The translations under genes were made by a program, and so were the position numbers. From the NCBI RefSeq assembly GCF_000949255.1, contig NZ_JXUW01000019.1, positions 1-56,815 of the forward strand: a stretch of 56,815 bases of DNA, written 5' to 3'. The notes beneath the pieces are model-generated. The model made no database searches. It was not told where the DNA came from and worked only from the letters and a program-made list of their open reading frames with translations. Shown piece after piece: positions 1 through 8,633 of this stretch. Source of the stretch: Ferrimicrobium acidiphilum DSM 19497. GTDB taxonomy: Bacteria; Actinomycetota; Acidimicrobiia; Acidimicrobiales; Acidimicrobiaceae. How positions within the stretch are numbered: position 1 is the first letter of the stretch; the number at the start of each line of letters is the position of its first letter.

Positions 1-573
1 AAAGTCCAGATGAACTACCACGTACGGGTCCTAGACGGCTACTACTCGGTTCCCTACGATCTGGTTGGACAGACCCTTGATGTACGGGTTACCAGAACCA
101 CAGTGGAGATCTTCTCGGCTGGAGTGCGCATAGCGAGTCACCGACGATGCGAGAGGAAGGGTCAGTACCAGACTTCTTTTGCGCACATGCCCTCGAGTCA
201 CCAGGCCCAGGCATCATGGACCCCGGCAAGGATACTCAAGTGGGCTCGGACGATAGGACCAAGTACCCAGGTGGTCTGTGAGACGATCATGTCTGGACGG
301 CACTACCCAGAACAAGGCTTTAACCAGTGCAGAGGTATCTTCAACTTGGCATCGAAGGTCTATACCCCAGAGCGTGTCGAGGCGGCATGTGAGAGAGCAA
401 TAGCGATCCATAGCCCTCTGTACAAGAGCGTGGTCTCTATCTTGAAAAACGGACTCGATGCCGTCGCACTCGCCCCACCGCCTGGCCCGCCACCTATTGA
501 GCATCAAAACATCAGGGGAACCGAGTACTACAAGGAACTGCTCGCCGGCGGTCAGGAGAACGTGACATGTTGA
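1..573 (+). CDS. istA: IS21 transposase IstA, C-terminal part
   Basis: Partial gene, open from the window edge, giving about the last 190 residues of an IS21-family transposase. It is almost identical to the C-terminal part of the complete 525-residue IstA at 30744-32321. The DDE catalytic core lies upstream, outside the window. What remains is the C-terminal region, including the stretch NYHVRVLDGYYSVPYDLVG. The stop codon overlaps the istB start by 7 bases, the usual translational coupling of istA and istB. Confidence 0.9.
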   Translation, partial: KVQMNYHVRVLDGYYSVPYDLVGQTLDVRVTRTTVEIFSAGVRIASHRRCERKGQYQTSFAHMPSSHQAQASWTPARILKWARTIGPSTQVVCETIMSGRHYPEQGFNQCRGIFNLASKVYTPERVEAACERAIAIHSPLYKSVVSILKNGLDAVALAPPPGPPPIEHQNIRGTEYYKELLAGGQENVTC

Positions 574-1295
574 ACAACCAGACGATTGGGACCCTGACAG
601 ACCTTGGGTTAAAGGGGATGGCAGACGCGTTTCGTGAGCAGCTAGAGAGTGTCCAATACCTCGAGCTCAGCTTTGAGGAACGCTTCGCAATGTTAGTAGA
701 CCGGGAGGCAATGGATCGAGAGGCCAGAAGGCTCGCTACCCGGCTTAGAGCTGCCAAGCTCAGACATCAAGCCAGCATTGAGGACCTCGACTTTCACACC
801 CCGAGGGGACTGGAGCGTTCGATGATCATGGGCTTTAGCTCATCTCACTGGGTAGATGCACACCAGAACATTCTGGTCACCGGTCCAACTGGAATAGGTA
901 AGAGTTACCTTGGGTGTGCGCTGGCCTACGCTGGGATTCGATCTGGCCATAGTGCACTGTACCGGAGGGCACCAGCTCTCTTTGCGGATCTAGCCATCGC
1001 CAGAGGTGATGGAAGGTATCTGAAGGTACTACAGAGCCTTTCACGCGCTGAGATACTAGTCATAGACGATTTCGGACTCACACCACTCACAGGGAGCGAA
1101 CCCTCGGACCTATTGGAAGTGTTAGAGGATCGATCCGAACGCAAGTCGACCATCGTCACCTCACAGCTTCCCGTTGACTCCTGGCACGAGGCACTTGGGG
1201 ATCCGACACTCTCTGATGCAGTCCTAGATCGCCTGCTGTGCAACGCTCACGTTATCCAGATGTTCGGGACCTCCATGAGGACAAAGAAGTCATGA
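567..1295 (+). CDS. istB: IS21 helper ATPase IstB
   Basis: 242-residue AAA+ ATPase that assists IstA in IS21 transposition by forming an ATP-dependent complex on target DNA (established for the family). Walker A reads GPTGIGKS at about residues 111-118, and Walker B is LVIDDFG around residue 168. It has the usual IstB length and is essentially identical to the copy at 30022-30750. It starts inside the istA stop and ends in an ATGA overlap with the third gene of the element, so the three genes read as one operon. Confidence 0.93.
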   Translation: MLNNQTIGTLTDLGLKGMADAFREQLESVQYLELSFEERFAMLVDREAMDREARRLATRLRAAKLRHQASIEDLDFHTPRGLERSMIMGFSSSHWVDAHQNILVTGPTGIGKSYLGCALAYAGIRSGHSALYRRAPALFADLAIARGDGRYLKVLQSLSRAEILVIDDFGLTPLTGSEPSDLLEVLEDRSERKSTIVTSQLPVDSWHEALGDPTLSDAVLDRLLCNAHVIQMFGTSMRTKKS

Positions 1296-1768
1296 GTGTG
1301 AGCCGACAAGAACAAAGTCGAGAGCCATTACGTAACGTTACGAAACCATCGTTGTCAAGGATCTGCGAGGGGCCGGGATGCACCCAGATTCTGGGCCAAC
1401 AACCCAGGGGAAGACCAGCCCGGTACTGCTCGGCCGCTTGTCGTGTAGCCACACATCGACGACGAAGGAGAGGACCGGTCACAGCAGAGGTGCACTTTGG
1501 CTCCGCTAGCACAAGAAATCGAAACGAGGAGCGGTCGTGGATGGTCAAGCTACGTCGCGACAACGACGAACTGATCGTTGTCATCGGTCAGAGAGGTATG
1601 CTGCAAAGTTGTGTATGGACCACTTCAAAAGCGTCTTCGGACCCAGTTTGGGTTCGGTTGCTAACCGGTTGACCAATCGGGTGTGATTCCTACACAAATG
1701 CCACCAACTACCATAGCAGCCGGAGGGACGTTGGGTACAGGTTTGGGTGACTAACTCAACGTTCGTGG

Positions 1769-2176
1769 CTAGGGTTCGACGATGAACTCAGTGCCGATGA
1801 GTTCGCTGATTGTGATGCTCTCCTCACACGAGGGGCAATGCCCACCGATCCCGACTCGTCGCATGAAGGTGTGACACTGCGGGCAGCGTTGTTCTCCAAG
1901 AGAGCGCTCACCACAGGTATCGCACTCATAGACGGTGATCTCCCGACGTGGCTGGGATCTTGGGACCCTGAGCGTCGGGAGAGTACCCGAACTACGACGT
2001 CGTCGATAGGCACTGGCCCGACAGGCATCTGAGCAGTAGGTTCTCCTCCCCGAGGGGCCAAAGCTACTCCCACAGACTGGGCACGCTATCGTAACGCTAT
2101 CGTGACGTAACGGGGATTTGACTCCTGGTGGCTCCACACTCGGGTGACGTTGGTTGATCTTATTGACACTGGACAT
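1769..2176 (-). CDS. Dual zinc-ribbon passenger protein of IS256 element
   Basis: About 135 residues from the ATG at 2176, which the IS21-B homologue supports. Two cysteine modules are visible. The first is CPVCGSSF followed by RRTYCSDACRASAYRRRR. The second is CDTCGERSLGEQRCPQCHTF, with a trailing CPSC. All look like short zinc ribbons, and the Arg-rich stretch suggests nucleic-acid binding. The gene lies wholly inside the IS256 element, about 100 bases downstream of the transposase on the same strand. Homologues lie at 4158-4561 (inside IS21-B) and 28250-28612 (solo). Function is unknown; accessory transposition factor or selfish passenger are both possible. Confidence 0.75.
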   Translation of the reverse strand: MSSVNKINQRHPSVEPPGVKSPLRHDSVTIACPVCGSSFGPSGRRTYCSDACRASAYRRRRSSGTLPTLRVPRSQPRREITVYECDTCGERSLGEQRCPQCHTFMRRVGIGGHCPSCEESITISELIGTEFIVEP

Positions 2177-2278
2177 GGTGATACTCCAATTCTTAGGCAG
2201 TTCTTGCATCGGTGACTGGATCCGAGGGACGGCCCCTCACGGGCCTTCAGCGATAGTTTTGTGCGCTAAGAGTCTGCT

Positions 2279-3496
2279 CTAGGCGGTATCGGCGCGTACG
2301 CCATTAACGAAGGCAACGCCAGAGATGACCTCTGCGATGCGTTCGTGACCGGTGATGCGCCGCCAGGACTTCTCGGCTTCAAGACCCAGCTGGTAGAGCA
2401 TTCCAAGAGCGGATTCGTTGGAGAAGGCACCCTTTACCTTGACGGTTCTATGACGTAGAGTCGCAAAGGTCGACTCTATCGGGTTGGTTGTACGCAGGTG
2501 TACCCAGTGTTCAGCTGGGAAGTCATAGAAGGCCAAGAGCGCGTCGGTGTCCTTGGTCAGGCAGTTGACAGCCTTTGGGTACTTGGCCCCGTACTTGGTC
2601 TCAAACGTTCTGATTGCAGCCTTGGCGTCATCTCTGGTCGGTGACATCCAGATATCACGGATCGACCCCTTGACCTTTGAATGAAGGGATTTGGGTAGAT
2701 AGTTCAAGACATTGCCCGTCTTGTGAAGCCAGCACCGTTGGTGCTTGGTCGTTGGGTAGATCTCGCTCAGTGCTGACCAGAACCCGAGAGCACCATCGCC
2801 TATCGCCAGAGCTGGTTCGTTCATCCCCCGGGACTTGAGATCGACGAGAACCTCGTGCCAAGACTGGGTGGACTCTCTTGTCCCATCCTCCAAGGTGAGG
2901 AGGTGCTTCTTTCCTTGGTCATCGACGCCGATAACGACGAGTACGCAGAGCTTGGGGTTGTCCCCCCGGATCTTCTGATAGATGCCGTCAACATAGATGT
3001 AAGAGAAGGTGAACTTGTTAAGGTCCTGTTTCTTCCACTCGTCAAACTCCGTCCTCCACTTGGCTTTGAGCGATGAGACGACATTGGGGGTTAGTTTCTT
3101 TGCTCCCTCGCCGAGGACAACCTCGAGGACTCGGGCCATATCCCCCTCTGAGATGCCCTTCAGGTAGGCATAGGCGACCCAGGCGTCGATGGACTTGGAT
3201 CTGCGTAGGTAGGGAGGGATGAGTTTTGAGGCGAAGTTGATCGGCTCACCATCGCGTGCGCGGATCCTTGGTACCTCGACTTCGATGTCACCGACAACGG
3301 TCGTGACAGATCGCTCCGGCAGGTAACCATTGCGTACTACGTCCCTACCGGCACTCTTGAGCTCGTTGACCATCTCGGTCACCTCTACCTCAAGAGCGGT
3401 AGCGATGAGATGCCTTGCGTGAACGCGCAACAGCTCGGTAATGGCGTCATGGACTTCATGGGACTGACCCGAGAAGTCAGGGGTTATCATGGTCAT
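2279..3496 (-). CDS. IS256-family (Mutator-like) transposase
   Basis: 405-residue DDE transposase. The start at 3496 is chosen because GAAAGGAAAT lies just upstream; the longer frame to 3565 has no such site. Catalytic candidates are the Asp in YIYVDGIY (about residue 169), the Asp in AIGDGALGFW (about 231) and the Glu in NPIESTFATLRHRT (about 341), the classic MULE/IS256 pattern. Length is typical. No frameshift or stop is seen and both element ends are intact, so the element could be active. Confidence 0.95.
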   Translation of the reverse strand: MTMITPDFSGQSHEVHDAITELLRVHARHLIATALEVEVTEMVNELKSAGRDVVRNGYLPERSVTTVVGDIEVEVPRIRARDGEPINFASKLIPPYLRRSKSIDAWVAYAYLKGISEGDMARVLEVVLGEGAKKLTPNVVSSLKAKWRTEFDEWKKQDLNKFTFSYIYVDGIYQKIRGDNPKLCVLVVIGVDDQGKKHLLTLEDGTRESTQSWHEVLVDLKSRGMNEPALAIGDGALGFWSALSEIYPTTKHQRCWLHKTGNVLNYLPKSLHSKVKGSIRDIWMSPTRDDAKAAIRTFETKYGAKYPKAVNCLTKDTDALLAFYDFPAEHWVHLRTTNPIESTFATLRHRTVKVKGAFSNESALGMLYQLGLEAEKSWRRITGHERIAEVISGVAFVNGVRADTA

Positions 3497-3813
3497 TGGG
3501 ATTTCCTTTCTGATTGTTTTTTTCTTACTGACATTCCAGTAGGAAATCCCACCCAACCAGGTCACTCACCCCAAACTTTTCCCGTCGCGCTCATCAGTAG
3601 CCCAAACACAACTTTTCAGGGTACCTCTCGGTCAGACCAGAGATGGTGCACAGCGTCTCGCTAGCCGGCTCAACGATTTTCTCAACTGAGGATACAACCA
3701 TCCAAAGGGAGTAGAACTCCGACCTTTGGGGTGCACATAAATCAATCGAAAGGAGCCAATTCTCGACCCATCAGATATACACTTCAAGCAGTCCGTCTCG
3801 CGCCCTCTAGGGG

Positions 3814-3861
3814 GTGGCACATTTCAGCGAGAACGGGTGGCACATTTCGCAGGAATACGCA
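3814..3861 (+). repeat. IS21-A right-end transposase-binding repeats (2 copies)
   Basis: Two directly repeated units with the core GGTGGCACATTTC, about 23 bases apart, close the element. The outermost ends in GAATACGCA. The equivalent end of copy 2 (29454-29550) has four units, so unit number differs between otherwise nearly identical copies. Confidence 0.8.
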
Positions 3862-4157
3862 CCTGATGGTTCAGATCATCTCTGCTTGCAATGATCAACC
3901 AGTAGTAGGAGTGGCGAGGAAGTGTTAGCGGACATGCAATAATGCATGGATGCGGCCAAATAATTGCACGGTGACGGACACCAAAACTGCACGCACATCG
4001 CTGCCCTCCAAGGGTGGCTGGTTCAAGGTGAAGTATGCGCACATCGTTGAGGCGCGTTGGCGAGAGCATCGGGTATGCCAATGGCGACTCGAGAATGCAC
4101 CAGAGCACACATCATGTCCAACAATGCACAACTGCCCAAGAATTGGAGTGTCACCCA

Positions 4158-4561
4158 TGTTCAAAGTCAATGAGATCAACCAACTCCACCCGAGTGTGGG
4201 GTCACCAGGAGTCAAATCCCCGTTGCGTCACGATAGCGTCACGATAGAGTGCCCAGTCTGTGGGAATAGCTTCCCCTCGTCGGGGAGGAGAACCTATTGC
4301 TCAGATGCTTGTCGTTCTCTTGGCTATCGCAGACGGCGCAGTGTGGGTAGGGAGAATATCACCGTAGCCAAGTCACGGTCACGTCGGGAGATCACCGTCT
4401 ATGAGTGCGATTCTTGCGGCGAGCGATCCCTGGGAGAACAACGCTGCTCGGAGTGTCACACCTTCATGCGACGAGTCGGAATCGGGGGGCATTGCCCCTC
4501 GTGTGACGAAAGCGTCGCAATTAGCGAACTCGTCGGCACTGAGCTCATCGTCGGGTCCTGA
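4158..4561 (+). CDS. Dual zinc-ribbon passenger protein of IS21-B
   Basis: 134 residues from the ATG at 4158. The frame is open further upstream but reaches the IS end, and the homologue supports this start. It has the same architecture as the IS256 passenger: CPVCGNSF, RRTYCSDACRSLGYRRRR, CDSCGERSLGEQRCSECHTF, then CPSC. DNA similarity to the IS256 passenger extends about 40 bases upstream of the start, so the gene appears to have moved as a block between two unrelated elements. It sits between the IS left end and istA, on the same strand. Confidence 0.72.
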
Positions 4562-4677
4562 GCACTAGGGATTCTCCCCCAGATAACACCAGATACAACT
4601 CGGATTAACAAACAGGCTCCTCACTGGATGAAACTGGAGATTGTCACATTACCAATTTCCAGAAGGAGCCGTTACAC

Positions 4678-6173
4678 ATGAAGGATAGTACCCAAGCCAT
4701 GAACATACTCGAGGCCTATGACCTCTACCAGTCCTACAACCAAGCAGCCAGAGAGTGCCACTGCTCTCCCAATACCGTAAAGGCCCTGGTACAAGCCAGA
4801 AAGGATGGAACACTTGCTGCGAGAGGACGACGACAAAGTACCTCGTCAATCTTTAATGCCGACGAACTTAGCCTCATTACCGAACTCGTGGAGGCCTCCG
4901 AGGGCTTCATCAGAGCCGATGTCATCCATCGAAGACTCCAAGGGATCGGGTACAAGGGATCGGGACGTAGCACCAGGCGAGCGGTGCGCAAGGAGAAGAC
5001 CAAGTACCGCCGGGCTCATGCGCGCGTGTATTGGCCCTGGATACCAGAGCCTGGCAAGTGGGCTCAGTACGACTTCTCGGATGGACCGGTCATCGATGGC
5101 GAGAAGACCACCCTGTTTCACTACTACCTGCCCTACTCCAAGTATCGAATCGTGCTCTACATCCCCGATCAGTCTCTCCCGAACGTCATCGGTGCCCTTC
5201 ACACCTGCTTTGCGATGACCGGAGGGGTCCCTCATTACGTGCTCACCGATAACGCCAAGACAGCCGCTAGCGCTCACATCGCAAACGTTGCGGTCTTAAA
5301 CGCGAAGATGGTCAAGTTCGCCTCCGCCTACGGGTTTGCGTTACAGACCTGCATCCCCTATGATCCCTCTTCAAAGGTGGGGTAGAACGGGCTGTACGTG
5401 TCGCAAAAGAGCACCTGTGCCCAACGGATGCCAACCTGGTAGCCAACTACGCCAGCGTTGGGGAGCTCAAAGACGCAATTAATGCTTTCAACATCGAGAT
5501 CAATGCCAAGGTGCACTCAGGCACAGGTAAGATCCCCTCGCTCGTTCTCCCCCAGGAGCTAACGGCGTTCTCCTCGTTACCCAAGAATCCTTACGTGGCT
5601 GCCTACGGGGTCATGCGCCGTGTAGAGGTCAACATGGGAATCGTTCGCTATCGTCGCTGTGGCTACTCGGTGGACCCTTCACTTCGCGGATCTACTGTCT
5701 ATGTGCGCGAGGACAACGATGAGGTGGTGATCGTCACGGTCACAGGGAGCGGAGTCACCGAGGTCGCTCGTCACAAGAGAGGTGAACCCTATGGATACGT
5801 GATCTCTGACAAGCACAAGGACCCGTCGCACCCAAGTGGTCCGCTCGTTCGACACCCAATCCCAACGAACGAGACCGAAGGCAAGTTCCTTGGTATCACA
5901 ACCGAGGCTGGGACCTGGCTCGAGAGAGCTGCCTCACTCGGGACCAAGAAGATCCCTGACACTATCGGGGTCCTCGTTTTGGCTGAGACCCAGATTGCTA
6001 AGAACGCCATTACGGAGTCCTTAGCCCTTGGTGACTTTGGCTATACGACGATGAACGCACTGCTAGCCAAGACACAACAGGTGACACCGGCACCAGCCGC
6101 TCGTGAGGTTGAGAGCCTGGGTAGCTCAACCTTGCCCTACGCAAAGCTCAAGGCGGTCTCGGCATGCAGATGA
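4678..6173 (+). pseudogene. istA: IS21-B transposase IstA, frameshifted
   Basis: An IS21-type transposase in two frames. The first part (4678-5385) has an N-terminal helix-turn-helix, YDFSDG with the first catalytic Asp, and VLTDNAK with the second. At about 5375-5382 a base is missing in a G-rich run, giving a stop. Restoring one G rejoins the frame to ...GGVERAVRVAKEH and on to 6173. The catalytic Glu lies just past the break, so the truncated product should be inactive. It could be a real mutation or a homopolymer read error; a programmed shift is less likely, as istA is not known to need one. Confidence 0.85.
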
Positions 6174-6943
6174 CCCAAGGAGAGACCAACCCGGTAGCAA
6201 CAGAGATCGCTGAGATGACCAAGCGGCTCCGATTGCCCCACCTGCGTCGTAACTTCCAAGATCTCTGCACAACGGCCAAGGCGCAACGGTGGGATCCAAT
6301 AGAGCTCCTACGAGTTCTCCTTGAAACCGAGATCGACGGGAGAAATGCCTCGACACTACTCGTGAGACGCGCGGTTGCAAACCTGCCTGGCAACAGAACC
6401 CTGGCTGGGTTTGACCATTCGGTCTCATCAGTGCCCACCCATGTCATCAACGCACTTAGCACCTTGGCGTGGATACGGCGAGCAGAGAACCTCGTTGTCT
6501 GTGGTCCGCCAGGGACGGGTAAGAGCTTCCTTGCAGAGGCACTGGCATCAGAGGGGATCGAGGCTGGCATGCGAGTATCGTGGTTTAACTCCGAGACCCT
6601 TGCCCAAACCATCGCAACGGCCAAGGCGACCGATACTCTTGGTTCAACCCTGGCCAAGTTCAGACGTCTCGATCTGGTCGTCATCGACGATCTAGGGATT
6701 CTACCGATTGGTGAGAACGACTCCGAAGCGCTCTATCGCGTCGTCGAGACCTGTTATGAGACCACCTCGTTGATAGTGACCTCTAACTTTGGACTCGCTT
6801 CCTTTGATGAGATCCTCAACCCAAGATCGATTGCTGCAGCGCTTGTCGATCGCCTGGCTCACCATGCCCATCTCATAGAGACGACAGGCGAGTCCATCCG
6901 ACTCTCACAGGCTCTCTCGGGCAAGGGGGTGATGCCCCTCTAA
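6164..6943 (+). CDS. istB: IS21-B helper ATPase IstB
   Basis: 259-residue IstB-type AAA+ ATPase. Walker A is GPPGTGKS near residues 110-117, and Walker B is LVVIDDLG near residue 170. The frame has two possible starts, ATG at 6164 and at 6170; both overlap the istA stop (6171-6173), indicating coupling. Intact in itself, but its IstA partner is broken, so the element would need IstA supplied in trans. Confidence 0.92.
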   Translation: MQMTQGETNPVATEIAEMTKRLRLPHLRRNFQDLCTTAKAQRWDPIELLRVLLETEIDGRNASTLLVRRAVANLPGNRTLAGFDHSVSSVPTHVINALSTLAWIRRAENLVVCGPPGTGKSFLAEALASEGIEAGMRVSWFNSETLAQTIATAKATDTLGSTLAKFRRLDLVVIDDLGILPIGENDSEALYRVVETCYETTSLIVTSNFGLASFDEILNPRSIAAALVDRLAHHAHLIETTGESIRLSQALSGKGVMPL

Positions 6944-7061
6944 TACCAATCCCGAACGAAAGCTAGGTGCTACACGCCCCCTAGATGACGCGCCTTCACC
7001 CGTGCAAAACTAGTGTCCGTCCCCGTGCAACTTAGGTGTCCGTCCCCGTGCAGGTTGAGAT

Positions 7062-7151
7062 GTCCCTTGACAGGAAGTAACGCGGCGTCACTTTTGGATA
7101 TTCGGGCACAATCAAAACACCAGGTGAGGAGACATTGTTATGTTTTGGTCA
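7062..7151 (-). repeat. 60-bp-geometry palindromic repeat, unit a
   Basis: Head complement at 7133-7151 (reads TGACCAAAACATAACAATG on minus) and a near-perfect palindrome at 7077-7091 (one mismatch). The distance from outer head edge to palindrome edge is 60 bases. It shares its middle section with the unit at 42986. Confidence 0.75.
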
Positions 7152-7290
7152 AACTGAGTTCCGTTGCAGATGAAGTTGTCTCTCAAGATCACGGGGGCAA
7201 AGGGCAGTCAACAATGTGACGCCGCGTCACTTTTTGGCGGATTCTGGAAGGCAAAGACCCTGATGGATATGCATCATTATGTTTGGGTCA
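7152..7290 (-). repeat. 60-bp-geometry palindromic repeat, unit b
   Basis: Palindrome GTGACGCCGCGTCAC at 7216-7230, head ending at 7290, distance 60. The middle and the tail are shared with the units at 19370, 22305, 41043 and 52180. It directly abuts unit a in the same orientation. Confidence 0.82.
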
Positions 7291-7411
7291 GCAACGTACC
7301 CGCGCGGATTAAGTTGAGCAGCGGCCCAGTCTCTTACGTCATGTTGGGATATACCTCGATTGATGGAGGCCGCCAAAGTGCCCACAGGGTGATAAGAGTT
7401 GAATCAGCTGG

Positions 7412-8410
7412 TTAGGCAACTGCCGGGTTCAGCACGGCTAGAATCCCATTGTCAGCGTCAAGTTGAACTGTGGCACCGATTGGTAAGGTCGCTTGATCTG
7501 GCCCGTGACCGATAGGTAAGTAGTAACAACACGGAATGTCGAGCGGCACCAGCAGATCGCCAAAGACCTGCTCTAGCTCGAGTGATGAGTCATATTGAGT
7601 CTCAACGCCGACATGGTCGCCAATGACTATTCCGACGCAACCATCGAAACATCCCGCCGCGATCATCTGCGTTAGGTTACCGTCAACCTCCATCACCGCC
7701 TCTGAGACGTCCTCAAAGAAACATATCTTTCCATCGAAATTGACTTGAAGTGACGTGCCAACCAAATTGGCCAATCGCGGGAGGCACCCGCCTGCGAGTA
7801 TCCCCTCTGCGGTTCCATTCACGAGCGTCGTGACCGTACTAACTCCCGGTCGAGGTTCGACCTTAAACGGCTGCGCTTCAAATAATGCGACACGAACACC
7901 GTCAAGTGTGTAGTCCGTGGCATTGCTGAGCTTCGAGATGCCTGGCCCATAGAAAGTGATCCATCCGAGGCGGCTGGTGATCAGCGCGTGCAGCGCGGTA
8001 ATGTCCGAGAATCCAATGAAAGCCTTGGGAGGTCGTTCTGCAAGGGATTCGAATGCAGCCATGTCGAGGGAAGCGACGGTACGTTGGGCGCCGTATCCGC
8101 CTCGCGCGCACCATATGCCATCGATAGTTTCGTCGCTGAGTGCCCAGAGCAGGTCTTCGGCACGCTGATGGTCTTCTCCCGCTAGGTAGCCGCGCACCTC
8201 GTGAACCGCCGACCCAATTAAGACTTCAAGTCCGAAGTGCTCAAGCGTTCGAACACCCTGATCAAACATTGAGCGGTCCAAAACTCCACTTGATGGCGCT
8301 ATTACCGCGACTCTAGATCCGGGACCTAAGCGCTGAGGTCGTCGGTGTCGTTCATGTGCTTGGGTTGGCGTCACGAGGGCCATCTTACCCCATCTTTCGA
8401 TGAGCGTCAT
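7412..8410 (-). CDS. LD-carboxypeptidase / MccF-like S66 peptidase
   Basis: 332 residues, the usual size of peptidase family S66, whose members trim the terminal D-Ala from peptidoglycan tetrapeptides or, in the MccF branch, give immunity to microcin C-like compounds. The nucleophile Ser lies in GFSDITALHAL, the Glu of the triad in CFFEDV, and the His in PIGHGPDQATLPIG. GIWCARGGYGAQR is the conserved early motif. No signal peptide, so probably cytoplasmic (peptide recycling). The start is uncertain: ATG at 8410 or 8383, neither with a strong ribosome site. No obvious partners nearby. Confidence 0.87.
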   Translation of the reverse strand: MTLIERWGKMALVTPTQAHERHRRPQRLGPGSRVAVIAPSSGVLDRSMFDQGVRTLEHFGLEVLIGSAVHEVRGYLAGEDHQRAEDLLWALSDETIDGIWCARGGYGAQRTVASLDMAAFESLAERPPKAFIGFSDITALHALITSRLGWITFYGPGISKLSNATDYTLDGVRVALFEAQPFKVEPRPGVSTVTTLVNGTAEGILAGGCLPRLANLVGTSLQVNFDGKICFFEDVSEAVMEVDGNLTQMIAAGCFDGCVGIVIGDHVGVETQYDSSLELEQVFGDLLVPLDIPCCYYLPIGHGPDQATLPIGATVQLDADNGILAVLNPAVA

Positions 8411-8506
8411 GAATGAAAAGGTTGTAAATCATGTACAAGTTGATAGACATCCACACCACACCACTGCGGTTGCTGATTGGGTTGAGAAAACCAACGAGGA
8501 GTCCAG

Positions 8507-8603
8507 CTTCCGATAGTAGTGAATATCGGAAGTGGATCGAGTGTCTACTTCCGATATTCGTGTCTTTAGCAATCTGTAACCCGTCAAAACAACTTCCGAT
8601 ATT
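8507..8603 (+). promoter_or_regulatory. Repeated ACTTCCGATATT motifs upstream of recombinase
   Basis: Four occurrences of a 9-12-base motif: CTTCCGATA at 8507-8515, its inverted partner TATCGGAAG at 8524-8532, and direct copies ACTTCCGATATT at 8547-8558 and 8592-8603. The last ends 30 bases before the recombinase start. The first two form an inverted pair around an 8-base spacer. Likely protein-binding sites: autoregulator operator, or arm/core sites of the recombinase. Confidence 0.65.
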
Positions 8604-8633
8604 TGTCAGACCCTTGCGTTATCATGGTTCAGT

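Larger units (their letters stand above)
1593..3627 (-). mobile_element. Complete IS256-family element with passenger zinc-ribbon gene
   Basis: 2035-bp element with imperfect inverted ends. The left end begins GAGGTATGCTGCAAAGTTGT and the right end, read inward, GAGGTACCCTGAAAAGTTGT. It is flanked by a perfect 9-bp duplication TCGGTCAGA at 1584-1592 and 3628-3636, and this site occurs once in the uninterrupted IS21-A copy 2. Duplications of 8-9 bp are typical of IS256. It carries a Mutator-type transposase and, downstream on the same strand, a 135-residue zinc-ribbon gene. A passenger gene is unusual for a single-gene IS family. Confidence 0.93.
1292..3689 (+). pseudogene. IS21-A third gene (Cys/Arg-rich accessory protein), split by IS256
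   Basis: The third gene of IS21-A starts at the ATGA overlap with istB. The intact copy (29672-30025) encodes 117 residues with C-x4-C near residue 24, the core RPARYCSAACRVAAHRRR, and a C-terminal helix. Here the frame is intact to base 1592 and then runs into IS256. The rest of the gene resumes at 3637 and ends at the TGA at 3687-3689. The pattern suggests a small metal-binding, basic nucleic-acid-binding protein. Its role in transposition is unknown. The interruption is certain from comparison with copy 2, and the 28 residues translated beyond the junction are IS256 sequence. Confidence 0.85.
1..3861 (+). mobile_element. IS21-family element IS21-A, copy 1 (left part outside window, split by IS256)
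   Basis: Right part of an IS21-type element carrying istA, istB and a third small gene. A second copy at 29454-32491 has the same genes at near-identical sequence and serves as reference. The right end finishes near 3861 with two copies of a motif containing GGTGGCACATTTC, the outer one reading inward as TGCGTATTCCTGCGAAATG, matching the corresponding end of copy 2. The left end lies before base 1, so no target duplication can be checked. The third gene is interrupted by an IS256 element at 1593-3627, which proves the IS256 arrived later. Confidence 0.88.
3965..7052 (+). mobile_element. IS21-family element IS21-B with passenger zinc-ribbon gene
   Basis: The left end begins TGCACGGTGACGGACACC and the right end, read inward from 7052, TGCACGGGGACGGACACC, followed by a second similar unit. 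The interior holds a zinc-ribbon gene, istA (frameshifted) and istB. Boundaries are inferred from the TG...CA ends and repeated terminal motifs. I could not identify a clear target duplication. IstA and IstB here are only distantly similar to those of IS21-A, so this is a different IS21 subgroup. Confidence 0.8.

Noticed and set aside
3934-3949. CATGCAATAATGCATG as an IS21 target or operator
   Set aside because: Arms are only 6 bp, and it is not repeated at the other IS ends.
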